This document shows positions 17,320 through 25,613 of a DNA stretch of 37,982 nt, one piece after another. The notes beneath the pieces were generated by a model that searched no databases, was not told where the DNA came from, and worked only from the letters and a program-made list of their open reading frames with translations. Each line of letters opens with the position of its first letter. Position 1 is the stretch's first letter. The stretch comes from a candidate division KSB1 bacterium (lineage in GTDB: Bacteria > Zhuqueibacterota > Zhuqueibacteria > Residuimicrobiales > Krinioviventaceae), in NCBI GenBank assembly GCA_034505495.1, contig JAPDQV010000013.1, positions 1-37,982 on the forward strand, written 5' to 3'. A program made the position numbers and the translations under genes.

Positions 17320-17949
17320 TCAGCGCATGTCGATGACATCCGCGCCGTCGGGCGGCGTAAAATTAAAGTCGCGCGGCGTCAACTTGACCGATGTGTCGAT
17401 ATTTTTCACCTCAAAAAGGGTAATGTTGTCATTCACATCGGTCTGCTCGATCTTGCGAATCAACCGGCTCTTTTCATCGATCCAAAGCTTCATGCGGGTG
17501 ACGTATTGATCTTCCGATTTCGCCTTCATGAGCACGCAGCGCATGCCTTCCGCATCCGAGGCCGCAGGTTGAGCCGTGTATTCGGTCAGGTATTTGTCGA
17601 GAAACTCTTTGATGAAAGGATTGTCGCTCGTTGCATTTTCCGGACGATCGATGACCACTTGATTGTTGGCTTTGGTAAAAGTCCAAAGAACCTTGCCGTT
17701 GGTGACAATCAACTGGTCCGGGGTTTCGATGCGGAATTGGTTGCCGTCCAAACTGCAGACGCGCCCGCTGAGGGTCTGAACCTCACCCGTCAGCTTCCAG
17801 TGAAAGGTCTGCGTAAACTCGGCGCAGACCGATTTGAGCGACTGATAGGACTTTTGTACGCTGCGCAAAAAATTGTCTGTTTCAACATCGGCGAACAGAT
17901 AACCGCCTACAGCAAAAAGAAAATAAACGATTTTACCAGCTTCCCTCAT
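17320..17949 (-). CDS. lolA: Outer-membrane lipoprotein carrier protein LolA
   Basis: A 209-residue periplasmic chaperone that carries lipoproteins from the inner-membrane LolCDE complex to the outer membrane. The signal sequence covers about residues 1-20. The family segments are AEFTQTFHWKLTGEVQTLSGRV near the N-terminus, NGKVLWTF in the middle and LWIDEKSRLIRKIEQTDVNDN towards the end, with the typical FNFTPPDGADVID finish. Length is normal. AGAGG precedes the ATG by about 6 bp. It lies 106 bp after ftsK, an ftsK-lolA order also seen in Escherichia coli, and it leads into the polysaccharide operon. No LolB is visible. It would be needed to place the downstream lipoprotein. Confidence 0.92.
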   Translation of the reverse strand: MREAGKIVYFLFAVGGYLFADVETDNFLRSVQKSYQSLKSVCAEFTQTFHWKLTGEVQTLSGRVCSLDGNQFRIETPDQLIVTNGKVLWTFTKANNQVVIDRPENATSDNPFIKEFLDKYLTEYTAQPAASDAEGMRCVLMKAKSEDQYVTRMKLWIDEKSRLIRKIEQTDVNDNITLFEVKNIDTSVKLTPRDFNFTPPDGADVIDMR

Positions 17950-18055
17950 CGATACCTCTTCTCATCTTTCTATGTTATCTCTCAAGTTTTACTTTTACCG
18001 TGCAAATGACAGCGGGATATCAAGGAATTACACAATCTTGTATGAAGCAGCAGCT

Positions 18056-20413
18056 TTAAAGTTCCTCGTCTTCCGTTTCATCCTTGAAATTCATCGCCTC
18101 CAGGTCTGCCGGAGTCATGAGCACCTCGCGCGCTTTGCTTCCTTCAAACGGTCCGACCACACCGGCTTCTTCCAATTGATCGATGAGCCGAGCCGCCCGC
18201 GAATAGCCGACCTTTAATTTGCGCTGCAGAATGGAGACCGATCCCTGACCGCTGAGTACAACGATCTTCATCGCTTCTTCAAAGAGCGGGTCGCGATCAC
18301 CGCCTTCAAGAGAATATTCAGCGCCTTCTTCCTCTTCCTGATAGGCGGCCAAGGGCGCTTTGTTGAACTCGGGCTGATGGCGGACGAACTCGATCAGCTG
18401 CTCGATCTCTTCCAAAGAAATATAAGCGTTATGCAGACGAATCGGCTCGGCGCTGCCGGGCGGCAGAAAGAGCATGTCGCCACGGCCCAATAGCTTTTCC
18501 GCTCCGTTCATATCCAGGATGGTGCGCGAATCGACTTTGGTCGGCACCTGGAAGGCAATGCGCGCCGGAAAATTTGCCTTGATGACGCCGGTGATCACGT
18601 CCACCGACGGTCGTTGCGTAGCAAGGATCAAGTGGATGCCTACCGCACGCGACATCTGCGTCAGCCGCGCAATGGGCTCCTCCACTTCACCGGATGCGTT
18701 GGCGGTGAGCATGAGGTCAGCGAGCTCGTCGACGATCAGCACCAGATAAGGCAGCGGCAAAGGCTGGTCCTGTCCGCTCGGCGCATACAGGCCGTCGCGA
18801 ATTCTTTGGTTGTATTCATCGATGTTTCTAACGCCGGCCGCCGCCAGAAGCGAGTAGCGACGTTCCATTTCCAGCTCGACCGATTTCAGCACTTGAATGG
18901 CCGATTTGGCGTTTGTGGCGACTTTTTGTTTGGCGCCTTCCACATAGTTCAGATGATGGCGATAAAGCTTAGCATAAGCGGAGAGCTCGAGCCGCTTGGG
19001 ATCGATCAACACGAGCTGCGTTTCCGCAGGAGTGGACTTGTACAGGATACCGGCGATGATGGTGTTGAGGCAGACACTCTTGCCGGAACCGGTAGAGCCG
19101 GCGATCAACAGATGCGGCATTTTGGCCAAGTCCGCATAATACGGTTTGCCGAAGATGGTTTTCCCCAACGGCATGGTCAAAGGTGAAGCGGCGGCGCGAA
19201 ACTCGGGCGTATCGATCACTTCACGCAGATAAACGATTTCCGGTTCGGGATTTGGGATTTCGATGCCGATCGTCGACTTGCCGGGAATCGGAGCGACCAC
19301 GCGAATGCGTTGGGCGCGCATAGCCATTGCAATATCATCGGCAAGCGACACCACGCGCGAGAGGCGAATGCCGGGGGCAAGCTCCAGCTCGTACAGCGTG
19401 ATGACCGGCCCCGGATGAATCTCGACAACCTGCGCCTGAATGCCGAAATCCTCGAGCTTTTCTTCCAAAAGTCTGGCGTTGGCGCGATAGTCGTCTTCGC
19501 TCAAGCCGCGCGAACGACTCTGCGGCAGGGTCAGCAGTTCCAAAGGCGGTTTCCGGTAATTCTGCAGATAGGAGAGCTGCTCTTTATAATCCAACCTGGC
19601 TTCGGCTCGCGGCGCTTCTTCCGGCGGCTCTTCAGCCTCTTCTTCCCGCAACTCTTCGAGAGGCTTCACCGATACTTGAGGCGGCCTTTCCAAATCCGAT
19701 CGATGAATCTGCAGTTGTTGACGACGGAAAGGAACACCTTGGTCTTTATGTACCTCTTCCTTAATCTTTCGTGTTGCCTGCTTTGGCCGCCCCACATAAT
19801 GCAGATTTGCCAATTTCCTAAAGAAATCCTCAAAGGGAAGTAAAATGTCGGAAAGCCGCAGGGTTGAAATAAACAGCACCGTGAGAATGACGGCACCGAT
19901 GAGAAAGATAACCGCACCGATAGGCCCCAAAACCACAATCATGCCTTTAGCGATCCAGCTGCCGAGAAGACCGGAAAATTCGATTCGCGAGGATCCGCTT
20001 GCGGCGCTGCTTATGCCGTCGACAAGGGCAAAAGCGATGGAAACATAGAGGGCAAAAAGAAGCGTGTAAAATGTCCATCGGATCAGCGGATAGGAATCTT
20101 TGTGCAATAATCGGTTCCATCCCCAAAAGAAAATCAAAAAGGGCAGAACAATGGTTGCGTAGCCCAGCGTATATCGAATCAAAAAATGCGACAAATAGAC
20201 TCCCGCCCAACCCGCAAGGTTACTGATCCGGTGACCTTCGAAAATCGATGCGGGGGTTTCTTCAGGCGAGTAGGAATAAAGAGCGGCAAAAAGCAGAATG
20301 CTAAAGACGATGAGCAGAATCCCCATGATCTCCTGCTCTTTTTCCGGGCTCATCGCCGCAGCGGTTCGGCGCGGGCTTTTTTGCACCAACCGTCTTTTTC
20401 TTCTTTTGGTCAT
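18056..20413 (-). CDS. ftsK: DNA translocase FtsK
   Basis: A 785-residue septal DNA pump that moves chromosome dimers and terminus DNA during division. Order: about four membrane helices within residues 30-190; a short, Pro/Glu-rich linker (about 245-290); the alpha-beta motor with Walker A GSTGSGKS at 439-446 and Walker B LVLIVDELADLM at 557-568; ATQRPSVDVITG at 598-609; and a C-terminal winged-helix gamma domain (about 706-769, SVSILQRKLKVGYSRAARL) that reads KOPS-like sites. The acidic tail ends EDEEL. The linker is much shorter than in E. coli, as in SpoIIIE-like members. The ATG lies 10 bp after the comB stop, so it may be co-transcribed with gcvT and comB. Confidence 0.96.
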   Translation of the reverse strand: MTKRRKRRLVQKSPRRTAAAMSPEKEQEIMGILLIVFSILLFAALYSYSPEETPASIFEGHRISNLAGWAGVYLSHFLIRYTLGYATIVLPFLIFFWGWNRLLHKDSYPLIRWTFYTLLFALYVSIAFALVDGISSAASGSSRIEFSGLLGSWIAKGMIVVLGPIGAVIFLIGAVILTVLFISTLRLSDILLPFEDFFRKLANLHYVGRPKQATRKIKEEVHKDQGVPFRRQQLQIHRSDLERPPQVSVKPLEELREEEAEEPPEEAPRAEARLDYKEQLSYLQNYRKPPLELLTLPQSRSRGLSEDDYRANARLLEEKLEDFGIQAQVVEIHPGPVITLYELELAPGIRLSRVVSLADDIAMAMRAQRIRVVAPIPGKSTIGIEIPNPEPEIVYLREVIDTPEFRAAASPLTMPLGKTIFGKPYYADLAKMPHLLIAGSTGSGKSVCLNTIIAGILYKSTPAETQLVLIDPKRLELSAYAKLYRHHLNYVEGAKQKVATNAKSAIQVLKSVELEMERRYSLLAAAGVRNIDEYNQRIRDGLYAPSGQDQPLPLPYLVLIVDELADLMLTANASGEVEEPIARLTQMSRAVGIHLILATQRPSVDVITGVIKANFPARIAFQVPTKVDSRTILDMNGAEKLLGRGDMLFLPPGSAEPIRLHNAYISLEEIEQLIEFVRHQPEFNKAPLAAYQEEEEGAEYSLEGGDRDPLFEEAMKIVVLSGQGSVSILQRKLKVGYSRAARLIDQLEEAGVVGPFEGSKAREVLMTPADLEAMNFKDETEDEEL

Positions 20414-20423
20414 GGATTATCCA

Positions 20424-21158
20424 CTATAAAAGAATTCGCACCCTGCCGGCTTTAAATAGCGGTGCAACCGCAAATTGATCGAGTTGGGCACAGAAGGCAA
20501 GATCCGACCCGAAACCGATCTTTTGCAGAAATTTCCCATGGGGACAATTTTCAAGCAATTGTACCGTAGATCCGCTCCACTGCTCGGAAATGGTCACAGC
20601 TTTTTCGGCATCCGGAGTTAACCTGAACGCATCCGGCCTCGACAGCATCAGCCTGCGGATTGTTTCGCCGCAGCAGACGGAATCTTCGATCGAAGCCCGA
20701 CCGTCGTTGCCCGCAGCGATCAAACAGAGATCGCCCGCGGCACCGGCCAGCCGCTCGACGACCGCCTGCAGGTTTAGAAAAGATAAAACAACGACTTCTT
20801 TCGCAGCTGAGGAATTAACCAGTGCCCGCGTACCGTTCGTCGTGGTGGTGATCACCCGTTTTGCGAAAACAACCTCAGGTACATACTCGCGCGGTGAATT
20901 GCCGAGATGAAATCCGGGAATTCTTTTGCCGCCTCGTTCTCCGCCCAAAACGACCTCATCAGATGGAAAGCTTGAATAGATCGCTAAAGCATCCTCAACG
21001 GTCAAAGCGGGAATAACTTCACGACAGCCGTTCTGCAGCGCCGTCACGATCGTCGAAGTCGCCCGCAGCACATCGGCTGCTGCCGCAACTTTGCCTTGCA
21101 CACGTTCGGGCCGGATGTCATCCGCTGTCTCAATGAAATCGATCGTCCTTAGCGGCAT
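20424..21158 (-). CDS. comB: 2-phosphosulfolactate phosphatase family protein (ComB-like)
   Basis: A 244-residue protein of the ComB family. In methanogens ComB removes phosphate from 2-phosphosulfolactate during coenzyme M synthesis and needs Mg2+. Conserved segments are ADVLRATSTIVTAL at 28-41, GGERGGKRIPGFHLGNSP at 72-89 and TTTTNGTRAL at 104-113. Neither ComA nor any other coenzyme M gene is in the window, so it is an orphan here, as in many bacteria where the role is unclear. I chose the ATG at 21158, which has AAGG 6 bp upstream. A GTG at 21164, overlapping the gcvT stop, would sit against the ribosome site. Confidence 0.85.
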   Translation of the reverse strand: MPLRTIDFIETADDIRPERVQGKVAAAADVLRATSTIVTALQNGCREVIPALTVEDALAIYSSFPSDEVVLGGERGGKRIPGFHLGNSPREYVPEVVFAKRVITTTTNGTRALVNSSAAKEVVVLSFLNLQAVVERLAGAAGDLCLIAAGNDGRASIEDSVCCGETIRRLMLSRPDAFRLTPDAEKAVTISEQWSGSTVQLLENCPHGKFLQKIGFGSDLAFCAQLDQFAVAPLFKAGRVRILL

Positions 21159-21160
21159 TT

Positions 21161-22249
21161 TCACCCTTTGGGGCGATAAAAGGGCGTTTTGACCACCATT
21201 CCCGGTACGCGCCTGCCGCGCACATCAACCTCGAGCGGCGTACCTTCGGCTGCTGCATCGATCGCGACGTACCCCATGCCGATGCCCTTTTCGAGCATGG
21301 GAGAAAAGCCGCCGCTGGTTACATGACCAAGAAGACGGTCGCCTTGATAGAGCGCATAACCGTGCCGCGGTACGGCGCGGCCTTCAACTTCAAAGCCGAT
21401 CAGCTTGCGCTTAAGACCCTGTTCGCGCACACGCAGGAGCGCCTCGCGACCGATAAAATCGCCTTTGTCCAGCTTGGTGATCCAACCCAGTCCCGCTTCC
21501 AACGGATTGGTCGTGGCGTCGATGTCGTTGCCGTATAGACAATATTTCATTTCCAAGCGCAGAGTATCCCGCGCGCCCAAGCCGATGGGTTCGATCTCGT
21601 ATTTTCGGCCGGATTCCATCAGCGCCTGCCAAATCTGCACGGAATAGCTGCGGTCGAAACACAACTCAAAGCCGGGTTCTCCCGTATAGCCGGTGCGGGA
21701 AACGACGACGGGGAAACCGGCTACTTGCCCGCTTTTCATCCAATAATACTTGATTTCCGAAAGCGGCAAATCGGTCAGCGGTTGAAGAACGGCCTCCGCA
21801 CAGGGGCCTTGAAGAGCAAGTAGGCTCAACTCGTCGCTGCGGTTCTCCAACTTTACGCCGTCCATTAGGTGCCGCTGCGCCCACTCCCAATCCTTTTCGA
21901 TATTTGCCGCATTGACGACCATCATGTAATGATCTGCAAAACGATAGACCAACAAGTCGTCGACAATACCGCCGTCTTCGTAACACATGGCGCTGTACTG
22001 CACCTGATCCACCGCGAGCTTGGCGACATCGTTGATGGTCAGGCGCTGCAGAAAAGCAAGTGCATTCGGACCGCTGACAAAAAACTCACCCATGTGCGAC
22101 ACGTCGAAAAGGCCGACCGTCGTGCGTACGCGGCGATGCTCCTGCAGAATCCCCGCATACTGAATGGGCATGTAAAAGCCTGCAAATTCCACCATCTTGG
22201 CATTCAATGCGACATGGACATCGAACAGAGCCGTCTTTTTAATTTCCAT
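21161..22249 (-). CDS. gcvT: Aminomethyltransferase (glycine cleavage T protein)
   Basis: A 362-residue cytoplasmic enzyme that releases ammonia from the aminomethyl group on lipoyl-GcvH and passes the methylene to tetrahydrofolate. Family segments are [14 protein letters not shown] (48-61), [17 protein letters not shown] with the catalytic-region Asp at 97/98, [15 protein letters not shown] and [20 protein letters not shown], with the C-terminal barrel [21 protein letters not shown]. Length is normal. AAAGGAG lies 5 bp before the ATG. GcvP and GcvH are not in the window. The octanoyltransferase gene 2.5 kb upstream would help lipoylate GcvH. It is the first gene after a terminator and a gap with a possible promoter. 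Confidence 0.96.
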   Translation of the reverse strand: MEIKKTALFDVHVALNAKMVEFAGFYMPIQYAGILQEHRRVRTTVGLFDVSHMGEFFVSGPNALAFLQRLTINDVAKLAVDQVQYSAMCYEDGGIVDDLLVYRFADHYMMVVNAANIEKDWEWAQRHLMDGVKLENRSDELSLLALQGPCAEAVLQPLTDLPLSEIKYYWMKSGQVAGFPVVVSRTGYTGEPGFELCFDRSYSVQIWQALMESGRKYEIEPIGLGARDTLRLEMKYCLYGNDIDATTNPLEAGLGWITKLDKGDFIGREALLRVREQGLKRKLIGFEVEGRAVPRHGYALYQGDRLLGHVTSGGFSPMLEKGIGMGYVAIDAAAEGTPLEVDVRGRRVPGMVVKTPFYRPKG

Positions 22250-22368
22250 CTGTGCTCCTTTCTTTTCGGCCTGCTCATCGGGTACATATCGATTCCTTCC
22301 ATCTGAATTAGGAACCGATCACTGAAACGTCGCCCCATGGACTTTTTCAAAATGAAATTACAACTATC

Positions 22369-22384
22369 TTGACCATACAGTCAA
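22369..22384 (-). promoter_or_regulatory. Inverted repeat and possible -35 region ahead of gcvT
   Basis: The minus strand reads TTGACTGTATGGTCAA, a perfect TTGAC-N6-GTCAA inverted repeat about 120 bp before gcvT. Its first half resembles a sigma-70 -35 box, and a poor -10 candidate (TAATTT) lies 18 bp further on. It sits between the rseP terminator and gcvT, where a promoter is expected. A repressor site overlapping the -35 would explain the symmetry, but the match is short and no experiment backs it. Confidence 0.3.
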
Positions 22385-22401
22385 GGAATAAATTGGCAGG
22401 C

Positions 22402-22438
22402 AAAAAAGGCCTCCCGAAAAGAATCGTTTCGGGAGGCC
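22402..22438 (-). terminator. Intrinsic terminator after rseP
   Basis: A perfect 12-bp stem (GGCCTCCCGAAA pairing with TTTCGGGAGGCC, 22408-22419 and 22427-22438) with a 7-base loop is followed on the minus strand by six U (the A run at 22402-22407). It begins 7 bp after the rseP stop codon and so closes the envelope-assembly operon and separates it from gcvT. Confidence 0.93.
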
Positions 22439-22444
22439 GAGGAT

Positions 22445-23524
22445 TCAGCGGGTCAAATTCAGGAAATCATTAAAGAGGACAAAGATCATCAAGGCCAGCA
22501 ACAATGCCATGCCGATCTGCTGTACGGCGATTTTTATTTTGTTGGAAATCGGTCGACGAATGAACGCCTCAACAGTCAACAGCAGCAGATGGCCGCCGTC
22601 CAAAGCCGGAACCGGCAAAAGGTTCAGCAGAGCCAGGTTGATGCTCAGGATTGCCGCAAAGGCCAAAAGATCGATAAAACCGCGTTTGGCTACTTGTCCG
22701 GACAGCTCGGCAATGCGCAATGGCCCGCCCAACGCTTCTTTGGCTTTGACCTTGCCGGTAAAGAGCGCCGCAAAGGACTTGAGAATCATGGTCGTTTTGT
22801 CCACAGTCATCAGCGCACCCATGCGGACGGATTCGAACGGGCCCAGAGGTTTGCGCACCGTTTGCGGCATAATGCCGATCAAGCCGACGTCCAGCGTCGG
22901 GTCGTATTTCGGCGTCACATGGGCGAAAAACGGCTTGCCGTCCCGCTCCCATTCGATGTCCAGAGTCCGATTCGGCGCCTTGTGAATGATTGCCGTCAGA
23001 TCTTCCCACTTTTCCACCGGCCTGCCGTCGATGCTGAGGATGCGGTCGCCGGGCTTGAGTCCGATCGAATCAGCCGGACTGTTCGGACTGACGTTGCCGA
23101 CAATGGGATAGAGCGGCTCTGCGGGTACTTCTATACCGGTGGTGCCGATAATCATCGTATAGAGGAAAAAAGCCAAAAGAATGTTGAAAATCGGGCCGGC
23201 CGCGATCACCAGGAACCGCGCCCAAACCGGCTTGGACATGAACTCGTAGGGTTCGCCTTTCAGGGAACCCGTATCGAGACTCTCGTCGATCATGCCCGAC
23301 ATCTTGACATAGCCGCCGAGAGGAACGGCCGAAATGCAATAGTCTGTATCACCGATCTTTTTGCCGAAAAGGCGGGGAGGAAAGCCGATCGAAAATCGTT
23401 CTACACGGATACCGACCAATTTGGCCAGCAGAAAATGGCCGAATTCGTGCACCAAAACCAGCAGACCGATGATAAACGCAAACGGCAGACCATAGACGTA
23501 TAAAGTATGCAAAAAATCGCTCAT
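22445..23524 (-). CDS. rseP: Site-2 intramembrane zinc metalloprotease RseP
   Basis: A 359-residue inner-membrane protease that in known cases cleaves anti-sigma factors in the envelope-stress response. The zinc motif HEFGH is at 26-30 in the first helix. The second metal motif is NLLPVPALDGGH at 301-312 (Asp309). A single PDZ domain lies at about 138-205 (SPADSIGLKPGDRILSIDG). E. coli RseP has two PDZ domains and about 450 residues, so this is the shorter one-PDZ form. The ATG at 23524 has AAAGGA 5 bp ahead. A 25-codon in-frame extension upstream lacks any signal. No RseA-like anti-sigma factor or SigE gene is in the window. Confidence 0.95.
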   Translation of the reverse strand: MSDFLHTLYVYGLPFAFIIGLLVLVHEFGHFLLAKLVGIRVERFSIGFPPRLFGKKIGDTDYCISAVPLGGYVKMSGMIDESLDTGSLKGEPYEFMSKPVWARFLVIAAGPIFNILLAFFLYTMIIGTTGIEVPAEPLYPIVGNVSPNSPADSIGLKPGDRILSIDGRPVEKWEDLTAIIHKAPNRTLDIEWERDGKPFFAHVTPKYDPTLDVGLIGIMPQTVRKPLGPFESVRMGALMTVDKTTMILKSFAALFTGKVKAKEALGGPLRIAELSGQVAKRGFIDLLAFAAILSINLALLNLLPVPALDGGHLLLLTVEAFIRRPISNKIKIAVQQIGMALLLALMIFVLFNDFLNLTR

Positions 23525-23634
23525 AATTCCTTTCCCGCAGCAAAACGCTGTCGATGATTCATACCGTTCCAGCCTCGATTTCCTGCCGAACGGCGCCAAT
23601 TAGACGAGGCTTTCCGCAAAAAGATTCTTTTATT

Positions 23635-24789
23635 TTAATCAAAATCGATTTTTCCGGCAATATTTCTTGCCCATTCGTCCGCGGCAAGCAATTCCTCGAT
23701 GCTCGGCTGTCGGACAATTTGATGCGCCGAAAGAGTCTGTTCGATGATCGCCTCGATTTGGTCAAAGCGGATCTCACGGCGTAGAAACCTTTGCACCGCG
23801 ATTTCATTGGCGGCATTGAGAACCGCCGTCGATGTCCCGCCGCTTTCCAGTGCTTGGTACGCCAGCGCCAGGCAGCGAAACTTTTCCAAATCCGGCGGCT
23901 CAAAGTCGAGCGAAAAAGCGATGGAAAAATCCATGCGCGGGAATTCGGACGGCCGACGCTCCGGCCAGGTTAAGGCCAGTTGTATCGGCACACGCATGTC
24001 CGGCTTGCCCAGCTGCGCTTTAACGGAACCGTCGCGAAAAGCCACCATCGAATGGACGATCGACTGGGGGTGAACAACAACGCGCACGCGGTCCGGCGTC
24101 AGGCCGAACAAGCGGCAAGCTTCGATCACCTCCAAACCCTTATTCATCATGGTTGCCGAGTCGATGGTAATCTTGGCGCCCATCGACCAGTTCGGATGCT
24201 TGAGCGCCTCCTCGACGGTGACCGAGGAAAACTTTTCCTTAGGCAACAGCCGAAACGGACCGCCCGAACCGGTGAGCAGGATTTCCTCGACCGTCGAAAC
24301 ATCTTCGCCCATCAGACATTGAAACACAGCGCTATGCTCGCTGTCGACGGGCAAAATACGCACGTTTTTTTCAGCAGCCCGCCTCATCACGTGTTCGCCG
24401 CCGATCACCAGGCTTTCTTTATTGGCCAGCGCCACATCGCAGCCTTTTTCCACGGCGGCCAGAGTCGGCAAAAAGCCGGCCGCCCCAACGACGGCATTGA
24501 CCACCAGCTCCGCATCGATTCTTTCGATCAGCCGAACAAGCGCCTTTTCACCGGCAAAAAGCTCAACATTGAGCCTTAGCAGCTCTTCGATGACATCGGA
24601 CGACGGCTCCGCTCCGCTGATCGCTGCAGCGCGGGGCCTAAACCGGCGACATTGCTCCAGCAGAACATCGATCTGAGAGTGCGTCGAAAGGGCGGTCAAA
24701 GAAAGCAAATCCGGATTGGCTTCGATGCACTGCAGCGTGTTACGGCCAATCGAGCCGGTCGATCCCAACAGGATGATTCGCTTGCTCAT
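23635..24789 (-). CDS. dxr: 1-deoxy-D-xylulose 5-phosphate reductoisomerase
   Basis: A 384-residue cytoplasmic NADPH enzyme that makes 2-C-methyl-D-erythritol 4-phosphate in the MEP isoprenoid pathway, the source of precursors for uppS in the same block. The NADPH loop is LLGSTGSIGRNTLQ at 7-20. ALANKESLVIGGEHV lies at 120-134. Metal ligands are Asp149 and Glu151 in PVDSEHSAVFQ and Glu220 in MMNKGLE. The substrate loop is GSGGPFR and HPNWSMG. Length is normal. The ATG overlaps the upstream stop by four bases (ATGA), so it is probably translationally coupled to the octanoyltransferase gene. A 110-bp gap without a terminator separates it from rseP. Confidence 0.97.
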   Translation of the reverse strand: MSKRIILLGSTGSIGRNTLQCIEANPDLLSLTALSTHSQIDVLLEQCRRFRPRAAAISGAEPSSDVIEELLRLNVELFAGEKALVRLIERIDAELVVNAVVGAAGFLPTLAAVEKGCDVALANKESLVIGGEHVMRRAAEKNVRILPVDSEHSAVFQCLMGEDVSTVEEILLTGSGGPFRLLPKEKFSSVTVEEALKHPNWSMGAKITIDSATMMNKGLEVIEACRLFGLTPDRVRVVVHPQSIVHSMVAFRDGSVKAQLGKPDMRVPIQLALTWPERRPSEFPRMDFSIAFSLDFEPPDLEKFRCLALAYQALESGGTSTAVLNAANEIAVQRFLRREIRFDQIEAIIEQTLSAHQIVRQPSIEELLAADEWARNIAGKIDFD

Positions 24790-25613
24790 AACGAACTGCT
24801 CACGATCGAAAACCGTTCGAGAAGGCGCATGGCTTCCTCGTGTTCGTTCGGAGTAGGTTCTCCATCCAAAAAACGAATGCCCAGCTCATCGGCAAAGGCA
24901 TCTCGAATGCAAAGAGCGGCTTGTCTTTTGTCAACGCCGTGCGGCAAAACCTGATTTAGCACCACGGTGCGCCGTTCCATGAAGGATCTCAGCCGTAGCC
25001 GTTGTGAATCGTCGCGCACGGCGACATAGCGGGTAATGTTCAAATGTTCCTCGCCGATTAGGATGGAGCCGTGCTGCAGCACGCCGTTGCTGATACGTCT
25101 CTGTGCGCTGCCGACTAATTTTCTATTGCCGATGACGATCTCATATTGCGCCGAGGAGGCATAGCAAAGCGCGGCCGGGTCCGGACCATTGAATTGAGGC
25201 GTTCTTTTTTTGCGTTCGAAATCGACCGGTGCGCCAAGGCAGCGCAGGCCGCGCACCAGACAGCGGCTGATCAACTCATAGATCGTCAAAATGTGGTCGG
25301 AAAAATATCGACTGCTCGGCGGCAGAACGACCGCATAGGTAATCTCGTTTTGGTGCAAAACCGCCCTTCCGCCGGTAGGCCGATAGACGACGTCGACACC
25401 GTCCTCTCGACACCGGTCAAGGTCGAGATCCTGCTCGGACTGATGATATCCCAGAGAAATCGTCGGCACTTTCCAGCCGTATATACGTAGAGTCGGCAGT
25501 GTCTCGCCGCGTGAGGCGGCCAACGTCATCGCCATATCGAGGGCCATATTGTACGCCCCTGGCAACGCTCCGTAATGGATAAACCGCCACAGTTCGTCGG
25601 CTGAGCCGCTCAC
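24786..25613 (-). CDS. Octanoyl/lipoate transferase, LipM-like (LplA family)
   Basis: A 275-residue member of the BPL/LplA/LipB fold. Conserved segments are YRPTGGRAVLHQNEITYAVV (77-96), SAQYEIVIGNRKLVGSAQRR (154-173) and NGVLQHGSILI (176-186). Cys150 precedes YEI by the spacing seen in Bacillus subtilis LipM, where Cys150 carries the octanoyl group, and Lys165 matches the conserved lysine. This favours an octanoyl-ACP:protein transferase over an ATP-dependent lipoate ligase; I also see no extra C-terminal ligase domain. The start is GTG immediately after the lpxA stop (TGA-GTG). The likely target is GcvH or an E2 subunit. LipA is not in the window. Confidence 0.9.
   Translation of the reverse strand: MSGSADELWRFIHYGALPGAYNMALDMAMTLAASRGETLPTLRIYGWKVPTISLGYHQSEQDLDLDRCREDGVDVVYRPTGGRAVLHQNEITYAVVLPPSSRYFSDHILTIYELISRCLVRGLRCLGAPVDFERKKRTPQFNGPDPAALCYASSAQYEIVIGNRKLVGSAQRRISNGVLQHGSILIGEEHLNITRYVAVRDDSQRLRLRSFMERRTVVLNQVLPHGVDKRQAALCIRDAFADELGIRFLDGEPTPNEHEEAMRLLERFSIVSSSL

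Noticed and set aside
17950..18055. Possible promoter between ftsK and lolA
   Set aside because: TTGATA and TTGCAC occur, but no -10 box at proper spacing was convincing.
22589..23503. 304-codon plus-strand frame opposite rseP
   Set aside because: Shadow of rseP, rich in Arg and Gln, no family resemblance and no ribosome site.
23525..23599. 25-codon N-terminal extension of rseP
   Set aside because: ATG at 23524 has a good ribosome site and gives the expected first helix with HEFGH.
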